From contig JAQFVV010012573.1 of NCBI GenBank assembly GCA_028023455.1, positions 1,610,815-1,674,814 on the forward strand: a stretch of 64,000 nucleotides of DNA, read 5' to 3'. Each line of letters starts with the position of its first letter. Within the stretch, counting starts at the first letter, position 1. This document shows positions 11,849 through 27,198 of this stretch, in pieces. The notes beneath the pieces were generated by a model. That model saw only the letters and a list, made by a program, of their open reading frames with translations. It had not been told where the DNA came from and ran no database searches. This DNA comes from Epiperipatus broadwayi (taxonomy: Eukaryota > Onychophora > Udeonychophora > Euonychophora > Peripatidae). The position numbers and the translations under genes were made by a program.

Positions 11849-11935
11849 AAATTGAAAAAACTGCATTTAATAGTTAATTACTATTATATTTATTATTTTT
11901 ATTGTTATTACAATAGTTTTTAAATTATTGACCAT

Positions 11936-12699
11936 TTTATTTGTGTATGTATATATATAAAACAATTCACTAGAATAAAACTACAAAATTTTTAAAAATG
12001 CCTAATCTGGCTATAGCAAAGAATTTTAATATTGGAAATATCTACATGTCTCTCTTTGTGATAAAAGAAAATCTCTATAGATTTATCAAGGTTATAATCT
12101 ATCTTTAAAAAAATGATCAGTTTTTTTATCTTTTTATTAAGAAATTGAATGCTATAGTTATAAAAAATACTGATGAAGATAATTTTAAAATATTAAAAAT
12201 ATCTTTTCTAATTATAGATTAAAACTTATAAAGTTGCCAATGTTCCTGGTTTTGTGCAGAGTGCAATATTATACACCAATATACATAAGATTACTAACAA
12301 AGGGTGTGATTAAAATTTTAGAGCTGCCTTTGATAATATTTAAGGTGACAATCTTCTTTATCATTTATTTTTTATATAAGTACATTACAAGGTTGTCCAT
12401 TATCAATATATTCTTTTATTTTTTAAAAATATTAAATGAAATTGAATAAAAGCTGCAGAAGAACCTAGTCTTTATTTATTTTCTCTTGGCATTTTGATAT
12501 ATTTTATATTATTTATAGATAATATTTTTATCTTTCAAAAGTTTCCAATTTCTTTTTAGCTTTTATTAATATACTAAATGTTTTTTAGTATTGTACCAGT
12601 TCTCTAATTTAAACCAGAAAGTCATTTATGTAAAAATTAACTATAGGTAAAAACATAGGTACTAATTTAAAATGTACTTCCTACCAATTTAGTTTCGAA
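11936..12699. other. AT-rich DNA without recognisable gene
   Basis: One 71-codon chance frame (12234-12449) has low-complexity hydrophobic composition and no recognisable motif. Nothing else seen. Confidence 0.5.
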
Positions 12700-12779
12700 A
12701 GGGAGACAGATCCATAATCACTGCTGACACATTCAATCAATAAAGGATAGCATATACCAACCTAGGGCACTAGGAACTC

Positions 12780-14130
12780 CAATTATTATGTTCAATACCG
12801 TTAAAAAAATCACATTTTTCATCAAAACTTTAAAAATAAATATGCAAATTTCTAGAACTAAGTGCAATCAAAAACAATCAAATATGTCCAGAAATCAAAA
12901 TATCATGCATATTAATAAGTAGGAAATGATAAAAAATTAGTACAAATTAAAAAAAAACCTGTCAGCTTAATCTTGTGAATAAAGGATCAAATTACTATGG
13001 CAATAAAATATGAAAAAAAAACCAAAATTTAGAAACTATTATTAGTAAAATTCAAAAATGTTAGAATAATTACATGACCAAAAAAAAAAAAACATCAAAT
13101 ACCACTAGAAATCAAAATTTCCAGCATATGAATATAGGAAATTACCAAAAATCAAAATTTCAGAAAATATTTTTGGTAAATATTAGTAAGTAGCAAATAT
13201 GGCAATGAAAAAAAAATCCACTGGTAAAATCATGTGTTCAAAAGACCAGATTACTATAGTTACCAAATATAAAAAAAGCAAATGCCCATAAAAATGGTGG
13301 TACAATTATATGACCAAAACAAAAAAAAAATCAAATATTTCTAGAAATCAAAATATCAAGCATATTAATAATTAAAAAATGACCAAAAAAAATTAGCAAA
13401 AAAAATCAAAACATCAAAAACTATATTTAGCAAATGTGTTTACCAGTTCTTACTTATGGATATGAGACTTGGACACTTAATAGAAAAGCAATACAGAGAC
13501 TTCAGACTACTCAGAGAAGTATGTAAAGATGCATGTTGGGAGTAACAAGAAGAGACCGAAAATGCAATGTATGGGTAAGAGAACAAACAGATGTTACTGA
13601 CCTCATTGAAAAAATTAAAAGATTGAAGTTGAGTTGGGCTGTACATATTGCTAGAAGAGATGATAGTAGATGGACAATTGAAATCTTAAACTGGATTCCA
13701 AGAGATTGTAAAAGACCCAAAAAGAGACAACATGTGAGATGGATGGATGAAATAAGAAAGTGTATAGAGGTGATGTGGAAAAGAGAAACTAAATATTGGA
13801 GAAGTTGGATTGAACTTGGAGAGACCTTTATCCTGCAGTGGATTGATAATGATTGATGATAATGATGAATAAAAAAATGTTGATGTAATTAATATGACCT
13901 AAAGATAAAATTATTATTGCAATCAAAAATGACTACAAAAATGTTAGTATAAATATGTGATTAAAACAACAAAAAAATCAAATACTCATAGAAATCAAAA
14001 TATCAAACATATTAGTAATTAGAAAATGACCAAACAAAATTAGCAAAAGACAAAATTTTATAAACAATTTTTAACAAATATTAGTAAATAGCAAATATAT
14101 CAATGAAAAAAATAAATTCATCAGTAAAAT
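12780..14130 (-). repeat. Left satellite array (~230-bp units)
   Basis: 'agaaatcaaaatatca' or a close variant recurs near 12890, 13113, 13345 and 13992, each followed by 'atatta.ta' and 'atgaccaaa', with 'cagtaaaatca' spacer motifs. The last interval is longer because the RTE tail at 13440-13860 lies inside. The right array (19540-20420) carries the reverse complement. Confidence 0.65.
13440..13856 (+). pseudogene. 3' fragment of RTE-type LINE endonuclease/reverse transcriptase
   Basis: One frame runs from LPVLTYGYETWTLNR through RLQTTQRSM, an internal TAA at 13524-13526, then MLGVTRRDRKCNVWVREQT and a 'HIARRDDSRW' segment, ending in GETFILQWIDND before TGA at 13854-13856. These are the post-RT C-terminal motifs of the RTE/Jockey-like ORF2 proteins that automatic annotation often labels 'craniofacial development protein 2-like' or 'endonuclease-reverse transcriptase'. 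The endonuclease and RT core are absent: a typical 5'-truncated LINE insertion. A short TGATGA-like 3' tail (13855-13870) follows, as in RTE elements. It sits within the left satellite array. Confidence 0.85.
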
Positions 14131-14139
14131 AAATTAAAA

Positions 14140-15170
14140 CTAACCTATGAAAGAATAAGACATACTTATGGCTGTAGAATAGAATTTGATTTAAAATATT
14201 TTTTCAAATAATATTTGTTGTATGCTGTTTATTAATAAATATATATGTTTTGTTAAACATAAAAAAAAGAGGTAAGAAATTTTGCACAGGGAATGGAAAA
14301 TTTTAAAATAAATAGTTTAGCAAATTTTGCCAAAAAACTCAACAAACTACTATTATCAAAACATAAGTCATGAATAAGAAATAAAATTATAAAAACAAAT
14401 TAGAAAAATATATTTTATTATCTGAAAGTGTGAAAAGTCACTTCACATGGATAAACATGTGAAGAATAATAAAATGGAGGTAGAAATTGGAAAGGCTGAA
14501 ACATATATTATCAGGCAGATACCATTACTCTCAATGACTAGATCAAACTCTTTATTTTAAGGTAGTAATATAAAAAATAAGCAGGGAAAAAATAAAACTA
14601 TGCATTTATTTAACTGTCCAGTCACTCATGCATTCATACAACTATTAATAAACTACCTGTAAAAGAATAACATATTTACATACTAATTTCTGTACAATAG
14701 AGTTTGATCAAAAAAATTATCTGAAATCATATTTATTGCATGGCGTTCATCAAAAATAGATATATTATCTGTAGTACACACATATTAAACTATTATGGAT
14801 ATTTTGTTGAATATAATCAAAAATTAAGAACATTTGCACAAGGGATGGAACATTTGAAAAGCAATAATTTGGGAAATATTTGGCCAAAAGAAAATACTAT
14901 TATCTAAACATAAGTCATAAATAAAAAGTAAAATAAAAAAAACATATTTCAAAAACATATATTATTATCCCAAAGCATGCAGAATTATTCCCCATGGGAA
15001 AACACATGGAGAATAATAAAATGGAGATAAAAATAAGAGTCAATCATACATTTTCAGTAATTCACCTTCCACCTCAGTGACTTGGTCAAATTATCTGAAA
15101 GAGGTAATAAAAACAATTACATCGGTGGTAAAAAAAAAAAAAACACCATTTATTTACTTAACTGCCTATG
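14140..15170 (-). repeat. Two ~500-bp satellite units, left arm
   Basis: Blocks 'aataacatatttaca', 'atagagtttgatca', 'aacataagtcataaata', 'tggagaataataaaatgga' and 'actgcctatg'/'actgtccagt' recur in order in 14140-14640 and 14640-15170. Reverse-complement counterparts lie at 18240-18720 and 18720-19200. Confidence 0.65.
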
Positions 15171-16008
15171 TACAACTCTTAGCTATCTATCAACCTAATA
15201 AATATCTATCGAACTATCATTTATTTGTTTCTCTATTTATCTATCTGTCAATATATTTATTATTTGCCCATCTCTTTATCTGTTTATCTTGATACTAATC
15301 CATCTCTCTTTTACCAGTCTCTCTCTATTTGCTTATTTATTTACTGTCTATCTATTTATCTATCTATCTGTCCCTTTATATGTTTTTATATTTATCATTT
15401 ATTTGTTTATCTAGTTTTATATATATATATATATATATTATTTATGCATACAGTCATCAAATTACTTTAGACAACCTCCAATACACTACTTATCTATTAT
15501 CTGTCTGCCTATCTATCTATTTATCTATTTTTTTATCTATCTGGTTTTTTACTTATTTATATATCTATCTATCTACCTATCTAGATTTTGTACTTATCTA
15601 TTTATCTGGTTTTCAACCTAGCATTAATTTATGCATTCAGTCATACATTTAATTATCTATCCAATCTCCCATCTACTACCTATTTATACATCTATCTACT
15701 CTACTACATGCTTATCTATCTATATGTTTTTATTTATGTATCTATCTAGCTGGTTTTCTTCTTATCTATTTATCCATCTGCTTTCGTATTATCTATTTAT
15801 TTTAACTATGTATAAAACCACCTATCCACTATCTATCTATTTATCTTTCTATCTGTCTACTACATGACTCTGTTTATATATCTATCTGTATGGTTTTCTA
15901 TCTATCTATATATTTACCTATTTAATATTGTATTGATCTATTTATTTATAGATGCAGCCATCCATTTAACTATCTAGTAAACTTTCCATCTTATCAGTCT
16001 AATTACAT
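15171..16008 (+). repeat. Degenerate CTAT/TTAT-rich microsatellite-like DNA
   Basis: Dominated by 'ctatctat', 'tttatctat' and similar tetramers, with repeated longer blocks ending 'gcattcagtcatacatttaa'. Open frames here (Ile-Tyr-Leu-Ser-rich) are products of the repeat and not genes. Confidence 0.9.
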
Positions 16009-18235
<2,227 letters not shown>

Positions 18236-18239
18236 GAAT

Positions 18240-18974
18240 GACTAGGCAATTAAATAAATAAATAGTGTTATTTTCTTTTACCCCCAAATTTTTTTTATTA
18301 CCTCTTTAAACAGAGTTTGACCAAGTCATTGAGTCTAAAGGTGAGTACCTGAGTATGATTGACTTCTTTTTTACACCCCATTTCATTATTTTCCATGTGT
18401 TTGGCCATAAAAAATGACTTTTCATGCTTTTACATAATAATTTATATTTTTGCAATATGTTTTTTATTTATGACTTATGTTTCTATAATAGATAATAGTA
18501 TTTTTTTTTTGTCAAATATTTCTTAAACTATTGTTTTTGAAATTTTCTATTCTTTGTGCACAAGTTATTTTTTTTTTTAGTTTAACAAAATAACCATAAT
18601 GTTTTAATATGTAAGAATTACAGATAGCATATCTATTTATTGATGAACACTATAGAATAAATATTAACAGCCATAAGTATGGTTTTTCTTTTGCACATTA
18701 GTGTGTTAATAGTTGTATGAATGTGTAGATTATAGGAAGTTAATTAAATATATAGTGTTATTTGTTTCACTTATATATTTTTTATTTCCACTATAAAATA
18801 AAGAATTGAAGACAAAGATGAATCTCTGAGAATGTATGGTTCATCTCTTTCAATTTTTATCTTCGTTTTATCATTCACCATGTGTTTGGCCATAGGAAAT
18901 GACTTTGCATACTTTCAGACAATAAAATCTATTTTTGTAATGTTTTTTTTTATAATTTTAATTTTTATTAGCAA

Positions 18975-19064
<90 letters not shown>

Positions 19065-19200
19065 TTATTATATTTCAATAATAATAATTTGTTGGGGGTT
19101 TTTTGGAAAATATTTGCTAAACTATTATTTTGAAATTTTCAATTTTTTGTGCAAAAGTCCTTTTTTTAGTTTTAACAAAATATCCATAATATTTTAATAG
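18240..19200 (+). repeat. Two ~500-bp satellite units, right arm
   Basis: Reverse-complement counterparts of 14140-15170: 'gagtttgaccaagtcattgag' then 'ttccatgtgtttggccata', 'tatttatgacttatg' and 'ccataatgttttaata' occur near 18310-18605. A second unit with the same block order runs from about 18720. Confidence 0.65.
18977..19061. repeat. (TA)n microsatellite, ~85 bp
   Basis: Uninterrupted TA dinucleotides inside the second right-arm satellite unit, at the place where the first unit has 'tttatgacttatg'. Confidence 0.97.
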
Positions 19201-19437
19201 GTGAGAATTATAGATAACACTGGACATATTTCTAAAAGAGGTGATAATAGATGGACAATTGAAATTTTAAACTGGATTCCAAGAGATTGTAAAAGACCCA
19301 GAAAGAGCCCACATGTGAGATGGATGGATGAAATAAGAAAGTGTGCAGGGGTGATGTGGAGAGAAGAAGCTAAAGATCAGAGATGGATTAAACTTGGAGA
19401 GATCTTTATCCTGCAGTGGATTGATAATGTTTGATGA
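19201..19437 (+). pseudogene. 3' fragment of RTE-type LINE ORF2
   Basis: A 77-codon frame whose central part reads RWTIEILNWIPRDCKRP, then HVRWMDEIRKCAGVMWREEA and GEIFILQWIDNV before TGA. It matches the C-terminus of the fragment at 13440-13856 almost residue for residue, but starts about 50 codons later, so it is a shorter truncation. The first eight codons belong to the satellite ('gtgagaattatagata'), which continues after the element at 'tctatttattgatgaa'. That shows the exact insertion point against the uninterrupted unit at 18608-18650. A tail of TGATGATGATGAGGATGAT follows (19431-19450). Same orientation as the other fragment although the host satellites are inverted. Confidence 0.85.
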
Positions 19438-19539
19438 TGATGAGGATGATCTATTTATTGATGAAATGCATACAATAAATACCACTTGATAAAATATTTT
19501 GAATCAAATTCTATTCTATAGCCTAAAGTACATTTTATT

Positions 19540-20420
19540 TTTTTGTTGGCTAATCTTAATTTTTTCTGATGGTGAATTTATTTTTTCATTGATATATTTG
19601 CTATTTACCAATATTTGCAGAAGTTTTTGATTTTTTAAAATTTTTTTAGGTCATTTTCTTATTACTAAAATGCATGATATTTTGATTTCTATGGGTATTT
19701 GATTTTTTTTGCTTCAGTCATGTATTTATGTTAAACTTTTTGTGGTCATTTTTTGATATTTGATTGCATAATAATTTGATCTTTTTGTCACATGAATATA
19801 CTGATAGATTTTTTACTGATATGTTTTCTAAATATAGTTTTGGAAGTTTTGACTTATGTTAATTTTTTTGGTCATTTTTTAATTATTAATATCTTGATAT
19901 TTTGATTTCTAGAGCTATTTGAATTTTTTTGGTTTTGATCAAGTAATTATACTAAAATTTTTATGGTCATTTTAATAATTGCTAAATTTTGATATTTTCA
20001 TATTTGATTACCATAATAATTAACTTTTGGGTATATGATTATGCCAGTGAATTTTTTTCCTATTGCTATATTTGCTATTTATTAATAGTTACTAAATATT
20101 GTTTCTGAAATTTTGATTTTTTTGGTAATTTTCTAATTATTCATATGCTTGATAATTTGATTTCTAGAGGTATTTGATTTTTTTGTTTGGGCCATTTAAT
20201 AATGATAACATCTTTGTGGTTCCTTACTAAAAATAGTTGCTAAATTTTAGGTTTTTTCATATTTGATTGCCATAGTAATTTGTTACATGATTATGCCAGC
20301 AGGGTCTTTTTTTCATTTTTTCTAATTATTTTTTGATCATTTCCTAAATATTAATTTGTTTGATATTTTGATTTCTGAATGTATTTTATTATTTTTTGAT
20401 TGTGCTTAGTTTTGCATACT
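19540..20420 (+). repeat. Right satellite array (~220-250-bp units)
   Basis: 'tgatattttgatttct' variants occur near 19676, 19895, 20150 and 20366, with 'tatttgattttttt' following and 'tttgctattta' between. Reverse complement of the 12780-14130 array. Confidence 0.65.
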
Positions 20421-20430
20421 TATTTTTTAA

Positions 20431-23400
20431 TTTTTGGTGAAAATTGTAATTTTTTAACTGTATTGGACAAAATAATTAGAAAACTTTGTATTTTAGACTC
20501 TTATCTGACATTGTTTACCATTTGGATTTGTCAATGGTGGTTTTGGGGCTCCCCTTAGAAGCCAAAATTGCACGCCAGACATTGTAAAATATTCAAATTT
20601 TTTAGATGATTCCTCATTGTACTTTAGTAAAATTCTACAGCTCAAATTTTAATATCATTAGATAAATGTTGATAAGTTTGAAAATAAAATAATTATTATT
20701 TTTTCTTAGATTATGATGGTAATGAATATTGTTTATTAATGGCTTTGATTATATGTTATTTCCATGAATGTATCTTAAGCATTATATTCTATAAACTAAA
20801 GTATACAATGAAATTACATATTTTTATCACGACTTCTTAGCATAACTAACATTTGATAAATTGTGGCAATCAAACTTTATAAAGCCATCACCAGTGTAGG
20901 ATTCTCAATAACAAACTTTTTTTGCAAAATTTTCTAATCCAAGTTTTGTTATTTTTTCTGATAACTTCTCAACAACATTATGAATTAGGAAATGCATCTT
21001 TCCCCTTAATGAGCTATATAAGATGGTCTAATTACAAATTGAAAAATATCACAAACAGTTTATGGATTCAACAACTCTAAAAAGCTTAAATTGCCTCCAG
21101 TAGCTGTGCATGGTCAAATCTGAAAAATAGCTTTAATGTACTCTTAACACTGAAAAGAGTATGTAAAATTTGATGAGAATCATTTTATTAAGAAATAAGA
21201 TATACATATCAGCCATATGTACTTTAAATGTATCCATTTTATTGTGGGAAATAATGAAGGGCAAAAATGAATAATTAAACATCATTGGGTATTTTACTCA
21301 TGTGCAACTTGAGTTAAGATAATACTGCATTTTTAATATATAAAAAAAGTATATGAAACAATAGGTAGGGTATTGCTGTTAAGAAAAATTGGCTTTTTTT
21401 TAAGGCAAGTTCAAGAATAAGTTTGCAGCAAAAAGTAGATAAAAGCTAGATCAATTTTAAAAAAGGCAGTAGTATTTATCAATGGAAAGCACTAATAGTA
21501 TTTATGTGTGACAGAGGCAAAGATATCTTTGGAACTAATTTAATTTGATGAGAAAATGAAAAGACATATTAATTACAGTTAAAATTTAGGATTTGGTGAC
21601 TTTCGTTATGTTTTATGCTTTAATCGGAGATAAATGTCTATAATATAGTATTTGTTTGAACAATAAATGAATGAAATAATGGCAGAATAAACTGTTAAAC
21701 AGATAATATTCTAACTAATGAAAATATCTGCATCCTGAATTGGACAATTACCAAGTTGTAGCTTGATTCAAGCATAAACTATGTTTTAATTTTATTTTTT
21801 TAATATAAGCATTTAATCTCAAAAATATGTATTTCTATTTCAAAAGATCAGATAAATACAATTGTAATAAGACTTAATTGTTTCTCATTTTATTAAGATT
21901 TGCAAAGTAATGATGTTTATTGTTAAAATCTACTTCCGAAGTGTATTCTCATCCGATTGAATCAGTACTAGTTTTTTTCTTTTTAACACTACCTATTTTC
22001 AAATAAATAATGTTTTTGAGAATTGCTTTCATTAAAAAAAAATACTATATAGTCGGAATTATTAAATGAGGCAAATTGTGGTAAATATTGAAATGCGTTT
22101 GGTAAGATTATAAGTATGACAATAGAATCAGAATAGTGTGAAAAACATTTTATAGTTTTAGATTGTCTTTGCTTAACAGTAAATACAAAAGAAAAGTCAA
22201 AAGATAGCGTGTCTAAAAAGAATATAAAATATTTTTGAGGATTTTGATTCAGAAACCGTTTATTATAATAAAACTATCATTAAATCACTGCTTATGCAAA
22301 TCTTAGATCAAATTGCCTTGACCTTCCATGCTAATAATATTAAAAAAAAAATCATTATCCAGAAAATTAAGATTAAGACTCGTACTTCAAATATTTCATT
22401 ATATTCATAAAAAACAGATCTAAATTACCTGCATAAACTATATAATAGTGTTGATTATTTTTTTGAACATATATACAAATTACTATTATTACACTAAGAT
22501 AAAAAAATACGTTCAAAAAATTATTTTAACTTATATTACAAGTAGAATACTATTAATCTAGCAACATTAGTTTTTGAGCTTTTACCTGAACAGTATTTTT
22601 TTTTTAATTATGTGAACATGCGGTGATAATTCAACATGACTTAATTCTTTATTAATATATATATGTGCTCTGCGCACAGGTAATGAAGCTATTAATAAAT
22701 TGTCAAAATTTTTACTGCCTTAGGTACAATTTTACACTGATAACATTTTGTAAAGAAATATATTCTCTGCTGAAATGTGCAAATTGACAGTCCAGTACGA
22801 AGTAGCTGCCGGTCTCGTGCGTAGTTATTCATGTTATTGAAATAGTTAAGATTTTACTTTTATTATAAAACTCCTGTCTTTTTTAAAACTTAAGACTTTT
22901 AATAAATATTAATTAAACTTTACAGTTTAAAGCATGAATATGTAAACATTAAGTTCACATTCATTTATTAAAATGCTTCGTTATATTCTTTTATGTTATT
23001 TTCCATTTATAAACAATCATGAATTATCAAATTTACAAAAACATGATTAAATCCCCTTTTTTCTATCATCTTTAAAATTTTTTTGAATATTTCTGTGTCA
23101 TAAATTCATTTTAATAATTAAAACAGTTTAAATGTGGCCAATTTTTAAATATTGAATTTTAATATGATCAGAGGTTAAATTAAGTGAATGGCAACGTGGA
23201 GTTTATATATGACAAATAACTGATGAATAACCAAAAAACTGCACTAGCTTGTATGTACTGCATCAAAAACAAGATGATGTTTTTGATTCAAACATTGTTT
23301 TATCTTTTTTCTAGACTGGATGACTTATTATTGCTTTTTTTTTTATTACTTTTTATCTTGTCACATAAGTAATTATAAAGCTCATTATTCTGAAAATTAA

Positions 23401-24364
23401 ATACCATCAATCATCTTTCTGCACTAACTCTGATGATAGATTTATGAGTTTGTGTAATTACATTTCAACTAAACACTTAAAATTCTAATTCAATTTTTTC
23501 CCTTTCTTGGCAGAAGTTGTTTAGTGTTGACAAGTTAATATATGGTAACATGTTTAACAAAGTTGGAGTTCTTAGTTATAATATTATATGAAAAAGTATA
23601 ATCAATAATGAGTTATTTTAGAACTGAATTTTGAAAAAAACTTACATTTTAAAAAATGATTGTATGCATAATCAAATTTCTATAACTACCTTTCTGCTGT
23701 CATGAAATCAGGAGAACCTATAAAAGTGAGGGTATTACCAATCTGACCCTCACAATTTGTCTTCATTACTTTGTCTGGTGGAGTTCTCATTAAAATAGTA
23801 ATAATAATTGCAAAACTCAGTAATAGTAATAATAGTAAATCAGAAAATAGTGATAATATTTAAGATAGGTATTTTATTGTTAAATATAGGTACATGGATA
23901 TGTGAATTGTTCTTAATGTTAACTGTTTGTAACTGAAGAGATAACATTGTTTTATTGCTAAAAAATTGTAAGTTTAAGACTAATGTAACTTCTTTTGGTA
24001 AAACCTATCCTTCAGAGAAAGAAACTTTAATTGAAAAGGTTCCCATTTCACATTGGAAACATTTTTTAAAAATAAATGTCAGGAATTTTGCTTAGATTAC
24101 CTTATCTTTGATAATATAATGTAATGTTATGATATAAGGTTATTTTTTAAAAAAAATGAATAAATATAAAAAATTATAAAATTTATTAAGAACTAAGTAA
24201 AAAAATGCTCTGAAATGGCTATATACTTAAGAATAGCAAATTTTTTAAGGAACATACAAAAAGTTGAAAAATAACCTTTAGAAAAAAGATAACTACAAGC
24301 TTCTGAAGATCAGTGAAAATTATGATAATGCTTAAAAAAATAGTCCACAAATATTTAGTGCTAT
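20431..24364. other. AT-rich DNA without recognisable gene
   Basis: I saw no conserved peptide, splice-bounded exon or RNA gene. Slightly less AT-biased patches near 20530-20580 and 22770-22830 ('gtagctgccggtctcgtgcg') could be parts of something functional, but nothing identifies them. Confidence 0.55.
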
Positions 24365-24745
24365 ATATTGTATTGGTCAAAAATGTATATCCATCCAACA
24401 AGATTTAACATCTAAGCAAAAGTACCCCAAATCCAATCATGCCCAAGATACACAGGTCAGGAGCAATCATGAATTCTAACCTGTTTGCCCATTCCTTAAA
24501 TCTATAACACTATGAACAACATCTATGGTGATACCACATAAATTTATTATATCCCAGCCCAGTGCTACAATGTTTTACATGAGAACTCAACTGGTGATGA
24601 TGATGATGAGAGATTGAGTGAATTCGAGATATAAGTAAAAAAAAAACATAAGATAAATATATTAAGGAGATTCAAACAACTGGATTAAAGTTTAAAATAT
24701 AAATATTTATTTGGACAAAATTCAAGATGAGTTTTATATATATAT
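24365..24745 (+). repeat. Repeat B, copy 1, 5' part
   Basis: Matches 38478-38852 from 'tggtc.aaaatgtat.tccatccaaca' to 'caagatgagttttatatatatat' with roughly one difference per 10-15 bases by eye. It is cut at 24745 by the LTR element, and the rest of the copy resumes at about 34135. It contains a short TGATGATGATGATGAG stretch. No coding content or terminal inverted repeats seen. Family unknown. Confidence 0.85.
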
Positions 24746-27198
24746 TGTAAATATCGATAAGTCTATCTATATTTTAAAAATTATCATTTGTTATATATAA
24801 AAAAAAACCTCTTTGAGTTGATGTTTATATATGAAGTATTATTATTGTTTATGGTTATTAGGTATAGTTATTGTTTGAAGTTATTATTTTATTTATATGT
24901 TGATGGTACATCGTTATGAATATTTAATTATTATAAATAAATGAAGACATATAAATTGTTGATTATATAAAAAAATTATTTTATTTGCAGTGATTATTAA
25001 AAAAATGCAATATTATTATTTATGTATATTTTTAAAGCTGTCAAATAAATTTTCAATTTAATATTTTTTATATATATGCTTGATATTTTTTTTTTAATGT
25101 TAATTGTTTAAAATAAAACATGTGTAACAATGGTTTTCAAAACAGCATTTGCTAGCACGTGGAACAACAGCAACAACAAAAAAAAGAAGCCATTATTATT
25201 AGGATAGTGATTAAAAAAACAAAAGGATAAAATTTTGTTGTACTTTGTTTCTTTGAAATTACCATTCTTCAGAATATTGGAATAAGATAGATTTCTATGG
25301 TAAATACATAAATCATGACAGGCTAATAGAGATATATCGCAGCCAAGAGGCTGCACCATTTTCTTTCATTTATTCCAAGGCAGTTTAAAAAGAAAAACTA
25401 AGAAAATTTCAACACATGAATTTCATCGCGTTTGAAGCCGAAATTTGACATAGCTATCTGGAATCTATAATGGTCAATCTAATAATAATCTGGAGGTAAC
25501 TAGAATTAATATATTGGATTCAACATTTCAATTTATTTATTTATTTTTCAAGGAAAGAAATTTTAGAAGGATAAAAATATACATACATCCAAGAATTGAC
25601 AATTTTCTCTAACGTGATAGTTTCTTCACTTTAACTAGAATGCATTCTAATATTAAACGGATAAAGAAATAAAACAATGGAATAAGTTGACTTTTGAAGG
25701 AAAACTAGACATGTGAACTTTGAAAGGTAGTCAATAATTTTATATGTATAAATGATATATAAATATATTTTTGAGATCGATATTTTTGTTTACTTTTATT
25801 TTTCATTATAAAAATATAACGTTTTATAAATATTCAATTCAAGCGTCTTGTTTTCTAACAGCAATAAACGTTTAACAGGTGTCAAAATTAACACTTAAGT
25901 AATTTAAAATCTTAAAGTATGGCTTATAAGTTTGGGTTGCATATGAGTTGTTATGTATATTTTAATAAGTACATTTATATTCGCAAATTTTTATTATAAA
26001 AATTGTTTTATTATTAATTTATGTATTTCCATTTTTTTAAATTTCATATAATAATTCTTATGCAGACCAAAACAATAATTTATATATATTTGCTGTATAT
26101 AATATTTTTTATTTTTTTTTATTTTTGAATGTTTGAAAAATATAAATATGGATTTGTGTTTATATTAATGCATACTTGTTAAGCACAAATATGTCTTTAT
26201 CTATTTAATATATATACTTATTGCAAGTATATATGTATATTTATTATTTGGGTTTGTATTTAAAACATTGATATTACCTAAAATTAAACCCTAATATAAA
26301 AATAAAGGATGTACTATTTGTTTTATAAGTAATGCCTTTGTAATTTATTTGAAAGAGTATTAATATTTTATTCTTATTTTTCTTTTAATGCCAGAGTCAT
26401 TATGAAATTAATTGAATTCACAATTTAATAGAGGATAACTTCATATTTCACTTATTGTTTAGTCTTTAGGCCACTTACACATATTATTATTCATTGATAT
26501 GTTTAGATATACATAAATTTACATAATAGATGTGTATATTGGATTTAATAGAATTCCCTTTGTTTCTGATATATATTTGATTAGTTAGTCATATCAACCT
26601 TGAAAATAAATTATAATGATAGATCTCATTGCTCTGTATGATTTTAGATTTATTTCATGTATAGCTAGTTGGAAGGGCATATAAACAATTTATTTAAATA
26701 TAACTGGGATAATTTTGTCTTTCTTCATTTAAATCATACAATCTATTATATTAGGCTTTCTCAACAATTGGATTCATTTAGATTATATATATTCCATTAC
26801 GTTTATCATCCAATGTTTGAAGCATTATTTTCTTCTCATATATTGATGTTCCATTACATTTGAGGTATAATATGTTTATATGATATATTGTCCATTACAT
26901 TTGGCACCACAAACTGTTGGTCCCAGTTAACTGATGATTGGTATAATGGAGTAAAAGTATGTTCCATTACATTTGGATGCCACAACGTGGTCAGCATAAT
27001 ATGTTCATTTAATTATTCATTACATTTGGTGTCTCAAAGTTAGGGGCTTGGTTAACTAATGATTATTGTTGCAAAAGTTCATATGTTTATTTTCATTTGA
27101 GATCATATAAAGATACATTCCATTATATTTGGCTTTCCCAATGTTTGGGGCCTTCTTTCTTCAATTTAAATGGAATGCAGCAAGTACATTCCATTACA
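24746..27198 (+). repeat. 5' LTR (2453 bp)
   Basis: Starts TGTAAATATCGATAAG. Aligns along its whole length with 31675-34134; differences seen are A/T-run length changes and a few substitutions (for example near 25705 'gacatg' versus 'aacagg', and the 'tttttt' runs near 26110). The antisense 83-codon frame at 25108-25359 is repeated in the 3' LTR but has no family resemblance, so I do not call it a gene. The last ~400 bp contain reiterated primer-site-like modules (separate entry). Confidence 0.88.

Larger units (their letters stand above)
10930..11935. repeat. Cluster of inverted PLE 3' ends
   Basis: Four related blocks carry 'aataataaatata', 'gcag', 'ggttaa' and 'cttctgca'-type motifs. Two are on the minus strand (about 10930-11290 and 11640-11765) and two on the plus strand (about 11300-11640 and 11800-11935), giving nested palindromes centred near 11295 and 11650. 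The inner pair also carries PLE C-terminal codons. The structure resembles repeated joining of element 3' ends in alternating orientation. Confidence 0.65.

Noticed and set aside
22660-22830. Possible tRNA or exon in the less AT-rich patch
   Set aside because: No cloverleaf, no A/B box pair and no open frame bounded by splice-like sites could be drawn.
25108-25359. 83-codon minus-strand frame, identical at 32041-32292
   Set aside because: Identity is due to its lying in the two LTRs. No recognisable family, poly-Leu/Phe segment from a GAA/CAA-rich run.
26669-26863. 64-codon plus-strand frame, identical at 33606-33800
   Set aside because: Inside the LTR primer-site-like ladder. Duplicated only because LTRs are duplicated, and not conserved in codon pattern.
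26931-26945. CTGATGA at 'taactgatgattgg' (also 33870, 12170, 23218, 60384) as hammerhead cores
   Set aside because: No GAAA at hammerhead spacing and no pairing stem II. CTGATGA alone is expected by chance in AT-rich DNA.
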